Below the pieces are notes generated by a model. That model was not told the DNA's origin. It did no database searches and worked only from the letters and a program-made list of their open reading frames with translations. The position numbers were made by a program, and so were the translations under genes. Of a stretch of 64,000 nucleotides of DNA, positions 37,184 through 48,119 are shown piece by piece. Every line of letters starts with the position of its first letter. Within the stretch, counting starts at the first letter, position 1. The stretch is from Cunninghamia lanceolata (lineage: Eukaryota > Streptophyta > Pinopsida > Cupressales > Cupressaceae), in assembly GCA_027924645.1 (NCBI GenBank), contig BSBN01000252.1, forward strand, positions 3,844,001 through 3,908,000. The letters are read 5' to 3'.

Positions 37184-37960
37184 CTTCTATAATGAAAAGG
37201 AATACAATTCATGTGATTCCAAGGATAGTTTTCACAATGATGAAGGGGCTCTTGAAGCAGATCAAGAGCCTTTATTTGTCCATGTTCAAGAAGGGATATG
37301 AAAATTAGAATTTGAGATCTTTGACCCATATGAGAATGATATTGATTTGCATATCATAGATAATGTATGTTCAACATCAATTGGTTTAGATGTGCATGGT
37401 GATGAGTGTATGGATCATAGGATGATGTCACTACCAATTAGTGATATGAAAGGTATTGAAAATATCTCAAATCATGTTGTCTCAAAAAATGTTGATGTGG
37501 TAGAGTTTGCAGACTTATTTGAGAAGCATTCAGATGATGGAATGAACAACATAAATGATTATGATTGTTTTGATTCTCATATACCTAGAAGTTGTTTACC
37601 TAGTTTTCATTAATGATCCTATGATGATTTCATATTTTCTATGCAAACTTATGATCTTAGTTATACAGTGGACTATGAATGTTTTCAGTTTTTAGTTCAG
37701 CTAGGAGATCATTTCATGATGCATGATAGTGACCAAAATGATGGAGGATGTTGCATTGAAAGTGAATGTTCCTTGTATGATGAATGTGGCATGAGTTTAT
37801 CACATGATGATAAAAAATTTTAGGTTATGCTTGATTATCAGATGCAAAATAAGGGAGAATACACTAGCAGTATTGAGTATATTGGGCAGATGAAAGATTT
37901 CAACATATTCTACCAAGCAGATTTCAATGATATTTTCATATTTGCTTCATAATAGCGGGA
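37184..37960 (+). pseudogene. Unrecognised coding remnant, acidic
   Basis: Open stretches at 37,347-37,613 and 37,641-37,823, with similar coding character before and after (37,195-37,960), give an acidic protein rich in Asp, His and Cys, for example CIESECSLYDECGMSL. Stops occur at about 37,300, 37,611, 37,821 and 37,950. I do not recognise the family. It may be a degraded retroelement gene or a captured host sequence. Confidence 0.3.
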
Positions 37961-39312
37961 TGAAAATCAAGTATATGACAAAGGCAAGTAGAGGATTTTT
38001 CTTTTTATGGTGGCCTTATTCCATCAGCTGTGGTGTGATTTTCTAAATCATACCAGTTTAGGGCAGAGGAGAAGTGGGACTTTGATGCCCAATAGATAAA
38101 ACATTCAGTGTGCTCCCCAGAGGTTTGAATTCTTGCTATGCCCGCAAGGGGCATACATCCCCAATTAGAGCCATTGTTTGCACCTCCAATTTTTTATTAA
38201 ATTTGAAGTGCTCATGATGAAAAAATTGATGGCAACACCCAGAAATGCACTAGTGAAATCTGCCCTAGTATCCTACTTTGGAGGATCATAATTTGAAAAT
38301 TGTTCACTTTCATGCCAAATCACTTGGTGAGTGTGTTCATTTGTCATATGTAAGTCTGTATGTTTGATTTTAGCTTCCTATGATCAAATTTGATAGGGTT
38401 TTGAAGGACCAAGTTGGAGGATTCTAGAAGAGTTTGTTGTCTACACATTATTACATTTGCCAGAGTGGTCAACTTTGGAGGCCAATATTTACAAGCTGGA
38501 TGATTTTCATGACAAATCAATTGGTGTGTCAAACCCATGTTAATATTCTTTCATGTCCATTTTCAAGGCCCCAGCATCCCGTTTGATATTTTTTCAAAAT
38601 CAAAAGCAAATGCAATTTGTCATATTTTGATATCTGCATTCCAAAATGTTTCAAGGGGGTTATCTTTGACCTTTAATATCTTATGTAGAAAGTGGATTGA
38701 ATGAAATCCCTTTTGTACACATGTTTAATGGACCTAAATGAACTAGTTTCTCTAGTGGCAGCTTCTTGGGAGGAGATTTAGTATTTTTTCATGGTGGTGA
38801 CTTGGTGAGCCCTAGTTAGTTTTTTGACATGTGCAGTTTCATAAAAGGCTTTGGAAGTGAGCCACTTTGAATGTTAATATATTGCAATGTTGATGGCATC
38901 ATGCAAATCATTCTAACAACCATGCTCCCATATCATCAATCAATATGTCTGTACATTTTCATGGCTCCAGGAAAATTTTTGATCAGTTTACCAGGGTGAT
39001 TTTGGAGGCCACCAGACTTCTTTTAGTCACAGTGCAAAGGTGTTAGAAAACAAATTCTAATGACTACCCAGTTCAATTTTTCACCTCAAAAGAATACAAA
39101 TGCAGTCTCGGGTCAATTGAGGACAAAAAACTTATTTCAAAACAACAACAAAAATTAGTCAAGCCCACAAGGGGACCTAGCATGCTTCACACAGTTATGA
39201 AGTTATAAGGTTAGTTGATTTAATCTTTGGAAGATATCTCGAGGGAGGTTCTTTTTGGCATTCTTAGTAAGAAAACCCTGGTGACTTCCTCAAGAAGTCT
39301 AATTTGTATCAT
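37961..39312. other. Unassigned stretch
   Basis: No coding or LTR-like structure was recognised. The sequence is less A/T-biased than the LTRs and has no obvious repeats. Confidence 0.4.
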
Positions 39313-39915
39313 TTGGGAGGAAAATTGGGAAGGATACTTTGTCAGGTAGCCTCCAAAATGGGTGTGAAGGTGGCAGTGCTAGATCCTATGAAAAATTGTC
39401 GTGCAAGTGCCATTGCCTATAAGCATGTTGTGGGCAGTTATAGGGCACTAATATAGTCCAAGAATTTGCCAAGGAGTGTGGAATACTAACAGTTGAAATT
39501 GAGTATGTGGATGTTGAGATATTGGATGTACTAGAAAAGTAAGGAATGGATTACCAACCCAATCCCTCAAGGATTCAACTTATCCAAGACAAATATTTGC
39601 AAAAGGTTCATTTTTGTCAACATGATGTTCCCCTCCCAGATTTTATGCAGATCAACTGCTTTGAAAGTGCAAAAAGGGCATGTGATTTGTTTTCCTATCC
39701 ATTGATGATAAAAAATAGATGCCTTGCTTATGATGGCCGAGGCAATGCTATTGCAAATTGCGAAGAGGATATGAGTGTAGTTGTTTCTGCATTAGGAGGT
39801 TTTGAGCGTGGGTTGTATGCAAAGAAATGGGCACCATTTATCAAGGAACTAGTTGTCATTGTGGCAAGAGAAAGACATGGCATTGTTTGCTACTTTCTAG
39901 TAGTTGAAACCACTC
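39313..39915 (+). pseudogene. Fragment of phosphoribosylaminoimidazole carboxylase (PurK/ATP-grasp part)
   Basis: The translation begins LGGKLGRILCQVASKMGVKV, the nucleotide-binding start of the PurK-like domain, and runs through DKYLQKVHFCQHD, ESAKRACDLFSYPLMIK, LAYDGRGNA, GGFERGLYAKKWAPFIKE and VIVARERHG. The plant plastid enzyme carboxylates aminoimidazole ribotide in purine synthesis. A frameshift near 39,440, a stop in the first frame and a stop at 39,540 break it. Similarity ends at VVET (about 39,912), so the rest of the ATP-grasp part and the whole PurE domain are missing. No intron interrupts the 600 bases, although I recall several in the Arabidopsis gene, so it may derive from RNA. 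Confidence 0.85.
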
Positions 39916-39966
39916 CAAGGATAGCATTGGTTAAGTTGAAGTGGCTTCAAAGGGGCAGGTTGCTAT

Positions 39967-40170
39967 AGAAGTAGAGGAAAAGGAATTATTTTTCTACCGC
40001 CATAGTGAAAAGTTTGTAATTGCATTTGGTTTGTTTAATGCATCCTTGAAATAACTATTAGAGTTGTTAGGAACCTCTGAGTATGTGCTGACTGCCACAA
40101 TGCAACAAAGATTTCTTTCAAGACTGTTGCAAGTGAAATTGTTGTGGGAGACGTATAACACTACACATTT
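39967..40170 (+). pseudogene. Fragment of a PPR protein, DYW domain
   Basis: Frame one reads EVEEKELFFYRHSEKF and continues AFGLFNAS. After a frame change come IRVVRNL, a stop, and VCADCHNATK, then EIVVGDV. These match the DYW cytidine-deaminase-like domain of plant organelle RNA-editing PPR proteins: the HSEK motif with its zinc-binding His and active-site Glu, and the CxxCH zinc site. The final DYW tripeptide and the PPR repeats are absent. It lies 50 bases after the AIR carboxylase fragment in the same orientation, so the two pieces come from different genes joined here. Confidence 0.85.
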
Positions 40171-40234
40171 TCTATGCTTTAATCACAATCATAAAATGCC
40201 ATTGCCATCAACTCCTCATCTCAATCTCACAACA

Positions 40235-40772
40235 TTATTTTGAAGGATCCTCTGGATGTTTTATTTCACATGATTAGCCTCATGTATGGCCGCTGAGGAA
40301 CTTTTGAAAAAGATAAAACCTTCATACTGGTTTCCTGCACATCTGCACACCAAATTTGTAGCTCTTGCTCAACATAGGGATAATGAAGCCTGTCACAAAG
40401 TTTCGTCCATTGGATAAGTGTCTTCCAAGACACAAATTTTTGTAGGTTATAGAAATCAAATCTGATGCAGGTTTGCATGAGATCCATTATGATGAAGAAT
40501 GGTTTGCAATCGCACAAGCATACAATCTTGTTTTTCCTATGAGAAAAAAACTTGCACAAGTAATAGTAGAGGTTCCAGATCTGAAAGGCCATCGCTAATG
40601 GGTCCAGTGACATTTTAAGGAAGTCTATATGAAGCCCTTCAATTTTAGACCAATTGTCCCAGCATATGATCCTACTCAGAGACAGATAATTAGTGTTGGT
40701 CATGTTTGAAACCCACAAGTGTACAGAATCACTTTTATAATTGCTGGAGTTATCTTATGTTCTAGATTTCAC
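40235..40772 (+). pseudogene. DBR1: Fragment of RNA lariat debranching enzyme
   Basis: The order of matches is FISHD-stop-P, the SHDWP metal-binding motif with Trp lost; [19 protein letters not shown] with the HLH metal ligand motif; a frame change; [37 protein letters not shown]; and, in another frame, NPQ/TESLL.LLELSYVLD. These are the C-terminal half of the plant metallophosphoesterase that opens intron lariats. About 30 residues are missing after SHDWP, and several stops and shifts are present. No intron is visible. It follows the PPR fragment by 65 bases in the same orientation. Confidence 0.85.
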
Positions 40773-41848
40773 ATTGGAGTCGGGGACCTAAAAGAGGCGT
40801 TCAATTTCTTCTACGATGAGTGTGAGGAAAGGGCTAAAGCTTTGAGACCAAGATTCATGTAGTCAGATCTTACATGATTAGTAATACAAAATGCAAAGTA
40901 AGATTTAGATGAAAATTTAATACCACTGGGATATTTTCAAATAGATGAAGAAATTAGGAACTCGCAGAGACATGGACAATCTTGCTACTAAAAGAAAGGT
41001 GCAAATATTAGGCAATTTGAAATATTTAGATGAAAAGGTTCTTAGTAGACTGGTTGAATTTGTGTAGTGCATGTATGGAAGATACCTTAGGTTCAAGCAA
41101 TAAGGAGGGTAAAAACATGAACGAGTCAAAGGAGTAAGAAAATTGAAAGAAGCTAAGATACTGCATCAGTCAGTAGTGGGGTGTGCAGTGTTGCGTGATA
41201 ACACAAGTGCCCTTCCCACATCCCCGCAGTAGTCAATGTGATTATGTGTCGGTGAGCGGTGAAATTAAAATGATCCCCGCATTCCCGCAAGGAACCCTAA
41301 AACCCGATGCGGTAGAGCAGGTGAATTCAAATATTTCCCGCAGCCCCACAGCTAATGTCAAAGTGATTTGCGGGAGTGCGGTGGAATAAAAGATTGAAGT
41401 GAAACATAAATATTTTACAATTAAATATGGTGAATATTTATTCATGTGAAAAGGAAAAATCATTTTAGGGGAATAAATTGAAAATATAAGTGTGCAGGAT
41501 AGTTATTTTTGAAAATATAAATTTTGTAAAACATTTTCACCAAGAGAGATAAAGGAATGGGTAATTATTTCACCCAGGGAATATAGTGAAAATATATATG
41601 GGTGAATGTGAATGTGAAAGAGGGGATATTAATAGTCATTATGACTATTATTGTAAAAATATATGGGCGAAATAATTTTTCATAGGATGCAAATTGAAAA
41701 GTGATAAAATAAATTGTAAAAGGATATGAAAGGTTGCGCCAAATGGATATGTGAAGGGTCATAACCCTTGAAAATGCAATGTATATATGAAAAAAGTAAA
41801 AAAGGAAAAGGTGTTAGATAGAGTTAGAAAAAAAGAAGGGGGCAAAAC
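40773..41848. other. Unassigned stretch, with one coding-like piece
   Basis: Plus-strand translation near 40,965-41,165 looks protein-like (TKRKVQILGNLKYLDEKVLS) but I cannot name it. It may be a fourth captured fragment. At 41,200-41,390 short CCCGCA/GCGG blocks recur. The last 400 bases before the LTR of D are A-rich and show nothing. Confidence 0.35.
41844..41848. repeat. Target site duplication of element D, left (AAAAC)
   Basis: Pairs with AGAAC at 62,661-62,665, with one mismatch. Confidence 0.65.
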
Positions 41849-42223
41849 TGTTGGTATGTGGCGACTGATCATGCAAATATTGTACTTGTAACATATCCTT
41901 GTCGAGGTCGGTATTTAATTCTTGTTAACCAACAAATGAAAAATTCAACTTTGTAAAACTCTAATTCTAGAAGCTTCCAAAAGCTTGTTATGAGCGGCTG
42001 GGATGTATATTGCGGGATGGAATTTATGAGATTGTAATCTATTTTGCACTGGATAATAAAATCATTGGATGGATGAGTTTCTTTGGATGTAGCCCATTTT
42101 GGGTGAATCACGTTAGAATTCTGTGTTGATCTCTTTTGTGTTATTCTTCATTGTTATATTTGGGTTATTTAATCTACATATAATTGTTAATGTTTATTGC
42201 TTCGATCTTCTAGAACCCTAACA
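41849..42223 (+). mobile_element. 5' LTR of element D
   Basis: 375 bp, from TGTTGGTATGTGG to CCCTAACA. It contains an AATAAA-like signal (GATAATAAAATCATTGG) near 42,052-42,068. Confidence 0.9.
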
Positions 42224-42225
42224 AC

Positions 42226-42237
42226 TGGTATCAGAGC
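42226..42237 (+). other. Primer-binding site of D, tRNA-iMet
   Basis: TGGTATCAGAGC two bases after the LTR end, an exact match to the usual copia PBS. Confidence 0.92.
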
Positions 42238-42308
42238 GGGTTGTGTTCAATTATCATGAGCAGGAAGGTCTCACGATTGAGTGGGAGTCTCATGGTTAAG
42301 TGGGAGCA

Positions 42309-43080
42309 ATGGCGGACGAGGGCAAATTGAAGGTAGATAAATTCAATGGGTAGAACTATCAGTTATGGAAGATACATATAGAGGATTATCTCTATCCGAA
42401 GGATTTATGGAGGTCGTTGGAAGGAAAAGCCAGGAAATCGATAACAATGACTGATGTGGATTGGGAACTTCTGGACATAAAGGCACTAGGAAGCATTCGT
42501 TTGTGCCTGGCACCATCTGTGGCATTCAATATAATAGAAGTGAAGACAATAGATGATCTGATGAAAGCTTTGGCTAAATTGTATGAAAAACCCTCAGCCT
42601 CAAATAAGGTATTTGTCATGAAGCATTTGTTTAATTTGAAAATGATTGAAGGTGGACCTGTGATAGATCATTTAAATGAGTTTAATATGATTACTAGCCA
42701 GTTAACTTCTGTAAAAGTGAAGTTTGATGAAGAGGTGAGGGCTCTTTTGGTTTTATGTTCTTTGCCAGAAAGTTGGAATAGCTTGGTAATGGTTGTAAGT
42801 AACTCTATCTCTGGTTCAAATACTTTAAAATTTGATGATGTTGTTGGTGTTATCCTTAGCGAGGAAATGCGACGAAAAAGCACAGGTGAGAGTTCAACAT
42901 CGAGTAATGATTTGACTATAGAGAACAGGGGAAGAACAAATGAGAGAGGAAAAAGCCCACAAATTGTGGGAAGTCACAAGGGAAGTCAAAGAAAGGTAGA
43001 TCTAAATCCAAAGGAAGAATGGATTACTAGCATTGTGGAAAGCTAGGACACTTGAAGAAGGATCATTTGTCTCGAAAGGG
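42309..43080 (+). pseudogene. Gag of copia element D
   Basis: The ATG at 42,309 begins MADEGKLKVDKFNG, followed by a TAG where copia gags have Trp, then NYQLWKIHIEDYL. The rest (42,417-43,046) is open and has the UBN2-like copia gag pattern: LWRSLEGKA, LMKALAKLYEKPSASNK, then MKHLFNLKM and LLVLCSLPESWNSLV. The zinc knuckle CGKLGHLKKD lies in another frame at about 43,030-43,065. Gag forms the RNA-containing particle. It is broken by one stop and one shift. Confidence 0.85.
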
Positions 43081-43129
43081 CAAATAACGAGACAGATAAC
43101 ATGATGATAGTAAGGAAGCTAATGTTGCA

Positions 43130-43495
43130 AGTAATAAATTACAGGATGCTTTAATTCTGTGTTTAGATAATGCTAATGATTCCTGGGTAATAGATTCAAG
43201 GGCTTCATTTCATGTCACACCACATAGGAAATATTTTGTAGATTATGTGCAAGGTGATTTTGGATAGGTATATTTGGGTGATGATGAACCCTGTCAAATT
43301 GTTGGAAAAGGAAAGATAAAAATCAAGTTGCATAATGGAAATGAATGGTTGTTGTAGGAGGTAAGGCATGTTTCAAATTTGAGAAGTAATTTAATTTATG
43401 CAGGACAACTCGGTAGTGAAGGCTACATAGTTACCTTTTCAGACAAAGTCTGAAGGTCACTAAAGGTGCACTAGTAGTAGCTAAAGGTGAATAGG
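43130..43495 (+). pseudogene. Protease and start of pre-integrase of element D
   Basis: The active site at 43,184-43,213 reads WVIDSRASFH, where copia proteases have DSGA, so the Gly is Arg. YVQGDFG, a stop, then VYLGDDEP and RSNLIYAGQLGSEGYIV follow. At the right edge the frame ends in K-G-E-stop, exactly where element B is inserted. The sequence resumes at 59,417 with GTLYLCTGDTYS. Confidence 0.8.
43491..43495. repeat. Target site duplication of element B, left (ATAGG)
   Basis: ATAGG occurs exactly on both sides of B (43,491-43,495 and 59,412-59,416). Confidence 0.95.
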
Positions 43496-44792
43496 TGTGT
43501 ATGAGGAAAAATTGATTAAATCTAAACTAATAAAACCAAAAACTAATCACATAAAGCGAACCAATCTAAGTAAAAGCCATTATCATAAAATCAAAGACAA
43601 ATGAAAGCTCTTACCAAAATCTGTATTGTTCCCTTTTGGAGAAGTGTGGATTGCTCAATGAAGTTGCGAAACCATAGCTGCAACAAGCAAGTGAAGTGCT
43701 CAAGAGATCAATGTTAAGAGATCGTAAGGTTGCTCAATCGAATCGTAGTATGCTCAAAGCGCTGTTAAGTATGCCTGAGAATACGATCAAAGAGAGAGGT
43801 AATGAAGGAGATGAGGGGAGTTTATATAGGTTTCAAGGAAAATCGATCAACGGTCCAAATAATTCAAAAGAATCAACGGAGGAGAACAGTTGAGGAACGT
43901 GCAACGAATAAGAAGAAGACAAGTGTCACACAAAAGTTGTTTTATTTGAGTTAAACACTTTCTTTTCTAAAGATAAGACATGCTTTTCATAAATTAGAAA
44001 GTTTTCTTCTAATTTAAGAGAAATTGATAAAAACAAGGTTGAGTGAATAGATAATTCAACTTTAGATTTGCTTTTGCATGATTTGAGAGAAATTAAATAA
44101 TAAATTATTTAATTTTGTGTGCATGGAGAAGAAGACTTATTTTTAGAAGATTTGAAAGATATTTGTAGATAAGAAAGCAAATTAAATAAATAGATTTATT
44201 TAATTGTTGTGCATGATTTGGAAGAATAAATAAAATATTTGATTTATTTTATTTTTAGAGATTGAGAGGATTTAAATAAATTTGATTTGATTTATTTAAA
44301 TTTGGAAGAATGAATTTGATTTAATTAACTAATTATGAATTATTTAATTGTTTGGATAAGAGGGAATTTGTGATGAATTAATTAAATAATGGGATTTATT
44401 TAATTAATGGAGACTTGACATTTGGAAAGAAGATAATGATTTAATTAAATAATATAAATTATTTAATGGAGACTTGAAATTTGAAAGAGGATAATGATTT
44501 AATTAAATAATATAAATTATTTAATTAATGGAGACTTGAAATTTAGAAAGAAGATAATTATCTAATTAAATAATTAAAATTATGTAATTGTGGAAGAATA
44601 GTAGAAGAATTTGATTTAATTAATTAAATAAAGAGAATTTATTTAATTAATGTTGAAAGTATGTGATTTAGAAGAATTTGGTGAAATTAATTAAATAATT
44701 AGATTATTTAATTAATGTTGAATGCAGGTGATTCGACAGAATTAGATGAAATGCAAGTAGCGCGACAACTTGGTCATTTTAGGGTGTCTACA
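43496..44792 (-). mobile_element. 3' LTR of element B
   Basis: 1,297 bp, plus-strand ends TGTGTATGAGG and GGTGTCTACA. U3 at 44,085-44,730 is a series of about eleven A/T hairpin modules like those of A, with the linker GGAGACTTGAAATTT repeated. A TATA box (minus strand TATATAAA) lies at 43,821-43,828. Confidence 0.93.
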
Positions 44793-44806
44793 TTTTGCCC
44801 CTCTTT
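44793..44806 (-). other. Polypurine tract of B
   Basis: The minus strand reads AAAGAGGGGCAAAA just before the 3' LTR, identical to that of A. Confidence 0.85.
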
Positions 44807-45029
44807 GATGCAATGCAGTTTACAGCGTTGCTTCAAAGAAATCGATAGTTGAAGACATGATACAATTTTTGATGCCCAGTGTAGGTAGTTGCCCTAGCGT
44901 ATGCCCCCTCGAGCGGGAAGACAGAGAAGCGACAGAGGAATGGTGTTGACGCTCGACTGGAAGATTGCGTGACAAGGTGAGAAGGGAAAAGTAGAATGGG
45001 GTGGGAAGAAAAGAATGAGGGAGGGAGAC

Positions 45030-45037
45030 TATAAATA
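45030..45037 (+). promoter_or_regulatory. TATA box of the possible antisense unit
   Basis: TATAAATA, followed by CCACAATCCTCATTTGCACA, which is a plausible start-site context. It is 114 bases before the ATG of the first exon. Confidence 0.45.
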
Positions 45038-45143
45038 GGTCCCATGGGGACCACAATCCTCATTTGCACACTAAGAGCTTCTAGATTGACAGAGTAGAGC
45101 CTCCAAACCTAGGTTGAGTGGAAGGAGCAGACAGCGAGGAGAG

Positions 45144-45710
45144 ATGCTGATTCCAGTGCACAGGCATCGGGCAGAGCTCGTGCAGACGTACAGGAGGCCA
45201 GCACGAACTCCGGCAGCGGTAAGTGTTTGAAAACCACAGTTTAATTTGTCATTTTAGGGTAGTGTAGGGCTCAGTTTAGGGAGGTGGACTAGGTCAGCCA
45301 AAAGCGCTTTAGGGTTGTGCAGCGCATCTAGTAGTCGAGTAGAGCGCTTTTGGTGCGTCGCAATGCGGTTGGTAGGGAAGCGTAGTGTGTTTGGTCAAAA
45401 CGCAGCGTGAATGGTTTTTTGGGCAGCGCCGCAGCATGTTTGGTAAAATACCGCAGCGCCTTTGGTCGAGTAGCGCAGCACATTTGGTAGGGGTCTGTAT
45501 GTGGGTGCGGTGCCAGCAGCTCAGCAGGCACCGAGTTACAGAGAGAGGAGCCGGTCAGGGGCATCTAGATCCTGGAGGACAGGGCAGTCAGTATCCTCAG
45601 TGAGAGGACCATTTTTACCACCAGGGGGAGGAGGAGGACCAGCAGGGGGACCTCCACCGAGCACAGGGGGAGGACAGGGGCCACAACAGGAGGGCAGCTC
45701 TACCCACTAG
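45144..45710 (+). CDS. Possible two-exon antisense ORF of about 85 residues
   Basis: Exon 1 (45,144-45,218) is 25 codons, basic, beginning MLIPVHRHRAELVQ, and ends at a consensus donor GCG|GTAAGT. An acceptor CAG|G at 45,527/45,528 keeps the frame (phase 0). Exon 2 (45,528-45,710) encodes a basic Ser/Arg stretch and a Gly/Pro-rich tail (GGGGGPAGGPPPS), then TAG. The product has no recognised domain. The acceptor lacks a strong pyrimidine tract, and the intron contains degenerate AGCGC repeats. It could be chance, or the end of a captured gene. The splice sites are predictions only. Confidence 0.3.
45290..45490 (+). repeat. Degenerate AGCGC array in the 3' region of B
   Basis: Loose 20-25 bp units built on AGCGC(A/T)..TTTGGT. 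The same motif, in complement, makes the arrays in the 5' leader of B. Confidence 0.6.
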
Positions 45711-46070
45711 GGCGTGCACATGTATATTGTATCATATTTGTACCATACTTGTATCACAATGGACACTTGTACATTGTACCATTTGTATCATTTTGGACAG
45801 ATGCCTGCATGCATCTTGATGTATATTTTGTGGGCTCTTGATAGCCTTGATGTACTATTTTGATGTATATTGGATGTATACATACGGATTATTGATGTAG
45901 ACACAGACATTTTGTATTATGATGACCTTTATATGAGATATATGATGATCTATTCGGCTCACTTGTTGTTCATGCTTTTTGTGTATGCATTCCTTGATGT
46001 CATGGATGTGATGATATGTATGTATGATTATGGATTCATGTGATGACATATGTTGCTTATATGATGCTTA

Positions 46071-46130
46071 TAGATGTATGATGATAGAGATGTATGATGA
46101 TATAGATGTATGATGATATAGATGTGATGA
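46071..46130. repeat. 18 bp tandem repeat (AGATGTATGATGATAT)
   Basis: Three full and one partial copy in a row within the B-specific segment. Confidence 0.75.
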
Positions 46131-46196
46131 CTAGTGATATCTGACATGTGGGTTTTGCAGATATGCACCAGAGAGAAGAACAGGAGGAGATGGGAG

Positions 46197-48119
46197 ACAG
46201 AGACTGTTGATCGATTACTGCAATGAAAATGATATAACGGTTGTGGGAGTGGATGAATGAGCTTGTTGCAATGGTTTCACATTTGTATATAAAGAGCAAT
46301 CCTTATTTTGATATAGCACGTGGATAATTCGCCACCAAGGTATAAAAGACCAAAGTGCTGTAATATCCGAGTGCATGGACGTTGACTCTGCAAGCAAGCG
46401 GTTTGAACTTAGATCCTTTAGACATAATATAACCTTGTTGGAACATGTGAATAAGCCATAGTCTTGAACATAAAATAAACTTCAATACATGTAAATGCAA
46501 GAAGAATATTAATATATAAGATGCTAGGTTGTAACACACACAAGATAAATATAATGTTAAGAAAGATACTAAAGATCATTCCTCAAACACGGCACACAAA
46601 AAGTAATGACTATGCCCCCAATCCGTACTGCATCGCAACATACCAAGATTATAGATAAATCAAGGTAGCCTTGAATAAGTATTGGAAAAGGAACAAAAGA
46701 TAAACTATAACACAAATTGACTGACTTACAAAGTAAACATATAGCCAACATATTCTCTTGCCAAAGAGGTTGCTCAGGATAGATTGGATAGGAAAGATAA
46801 CAGATTTATCGTAGGAGTTCTGTGTCCGTTAAAGGGTGCTATCTACCTAAAAAGACAATGTCTTGTTGCGGGAAATGCCACATGTCGCAGGAGACGCGTG
46901 TGTTGGTCCTGACAATGGAACACTGTGCAGAAGACAAGCTTGTTGATCTAGGGCTTTGGTTAAGCGGTACTTAGCTGATGTTGGCAATCGGTATGTAGGA
47001 CAGTAGATGATTCTGGAAGTAGGTCTCTTTGCTTCAGGTTTGAAAGGATGCGCTAGCTTGCTGCTTGAGTTAGTCAAATCGAGGTGAAATGGATTTTGAT
47101 AAATAGAAGACCAGAAAGGTGACACACTAATGGATTGGGGTGGGTGGAGAATGATGGATCGTGTGTGCCTGAGTACTGGATACATCCTTCATATTCTAGA
47201 CTGCCTACATACCCTGTATCCACGGGATCAAGGCACACGACGATGAAAAGATGAAAAATGAATATGTAGTTCTGGATAGAGTGATGAGATGGGTCAAGGT
47301 GAAAGGAGGAGATCTTACATACCTAAGTATTGGATACGTCCTTCGTATTCCAGACTGCCTACATACCCATGTCCATGGGATCAAGGTACTTTAAGACTGA
47401 GAAGAGATAATATGTAGTTCTGGTGAGTGTGATGAGATGGATCGAGGTGAAAAGGGGGGATCTTATGTACCTGAGTACTAGATACTTCCTTCGTATTCCA
47501 GACTGCCTACATACCCATATCCATGGGATCAAGGTACCTTAAGATTGAGAAGAGATAATATGTTGTTCTGGTGAGTGTGATGATGTGGGAAAAGTGTTGA
47601 GAAGATAACATCCTTATCGTAGGAGTGATGTGTCCGTTAAAGGGTGGTATCTGCAGAAAGGAGAAAGATTGAAGAGCGTGCGGCGAACCACGAACAAGGA
47701 ACCTCCCCTAGACCTAAGTTAAGGAAAGAGTTGCCCCCATTCTGGTAGAGGAATTTGTATGGATGACTGATGAAGAAGACCTAGAAAGCTGTGACCTAGG
47801 ACCAGACAGCGCAAGCTATTGACACAGATCAAAACGTGGGATGACGATGAGGGACATTGACAAATTTCCAAGCTATACTAGATAGGGAGATGGAAATGCA
47901 AACAATGTCAATGGTTTATTATGGATGGATGGAAAGGTGTGCCGCAAACTAGACATGGAGTGGATAGGAATCGATAGACGATGGATGCTGACTCTACACA
48001 TAGCGCCTGTTTGCCAGGTTTTCACTATGGTACTTATCCAAGGCCCCTGTTTGCCAGGTTTTCACTAGAGGATGGATTTTTTTTGGATTTTTTTGTTTTT
48101 TTTTGGAATACTTTGAGGA
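46197..48119 (-). other. 3' untranslated region of element B
   Basis: Homologous to the 3' region of A, with three instead of two copies of the 75 bp repeat and both 50 bp AGATAAC/GTTATCT units. An open frame at 46,303-46,539 does not match its counterpart in A at protein level, so it is not coding. A twofold GTTTGCCAGGTTTTCACTA repeat lies at 48,008-48,066. Confidence 0.7.

Larger units (their letters stand above)
45013..46196 (+). other. B-specific 1.2 kb insert with a possible antisense transcription unit
   Basis: The sequences on either side align with A (28,590-28,835), but A lacks this segment. On the plus strand, opposite to B, it has a TATA box, a short open exon with a consensus splice donor, a second open exon, and then a stretch rich in TGTA (45,718-45,800) such as plant poly(A) regions have. 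Some Tat elements, such as Grande, are known to carry an antisense gene between pol and the 3' LTR. Whether this is such a gene or a captured host piece is open. Confidence 0.45.

Noticed and set aside
40266..40718. 150-codon open frame on the minus strand
   Set aside because: It is the complement of the DBR1 fragment, which is convincingly read on the plus strand.
43696..43893. Matching open frames in both LTRs of B (also 58,298-58,513)
   Set aside because: They are simply the same LTR sequence twice, contain the TATA region and match no protein.
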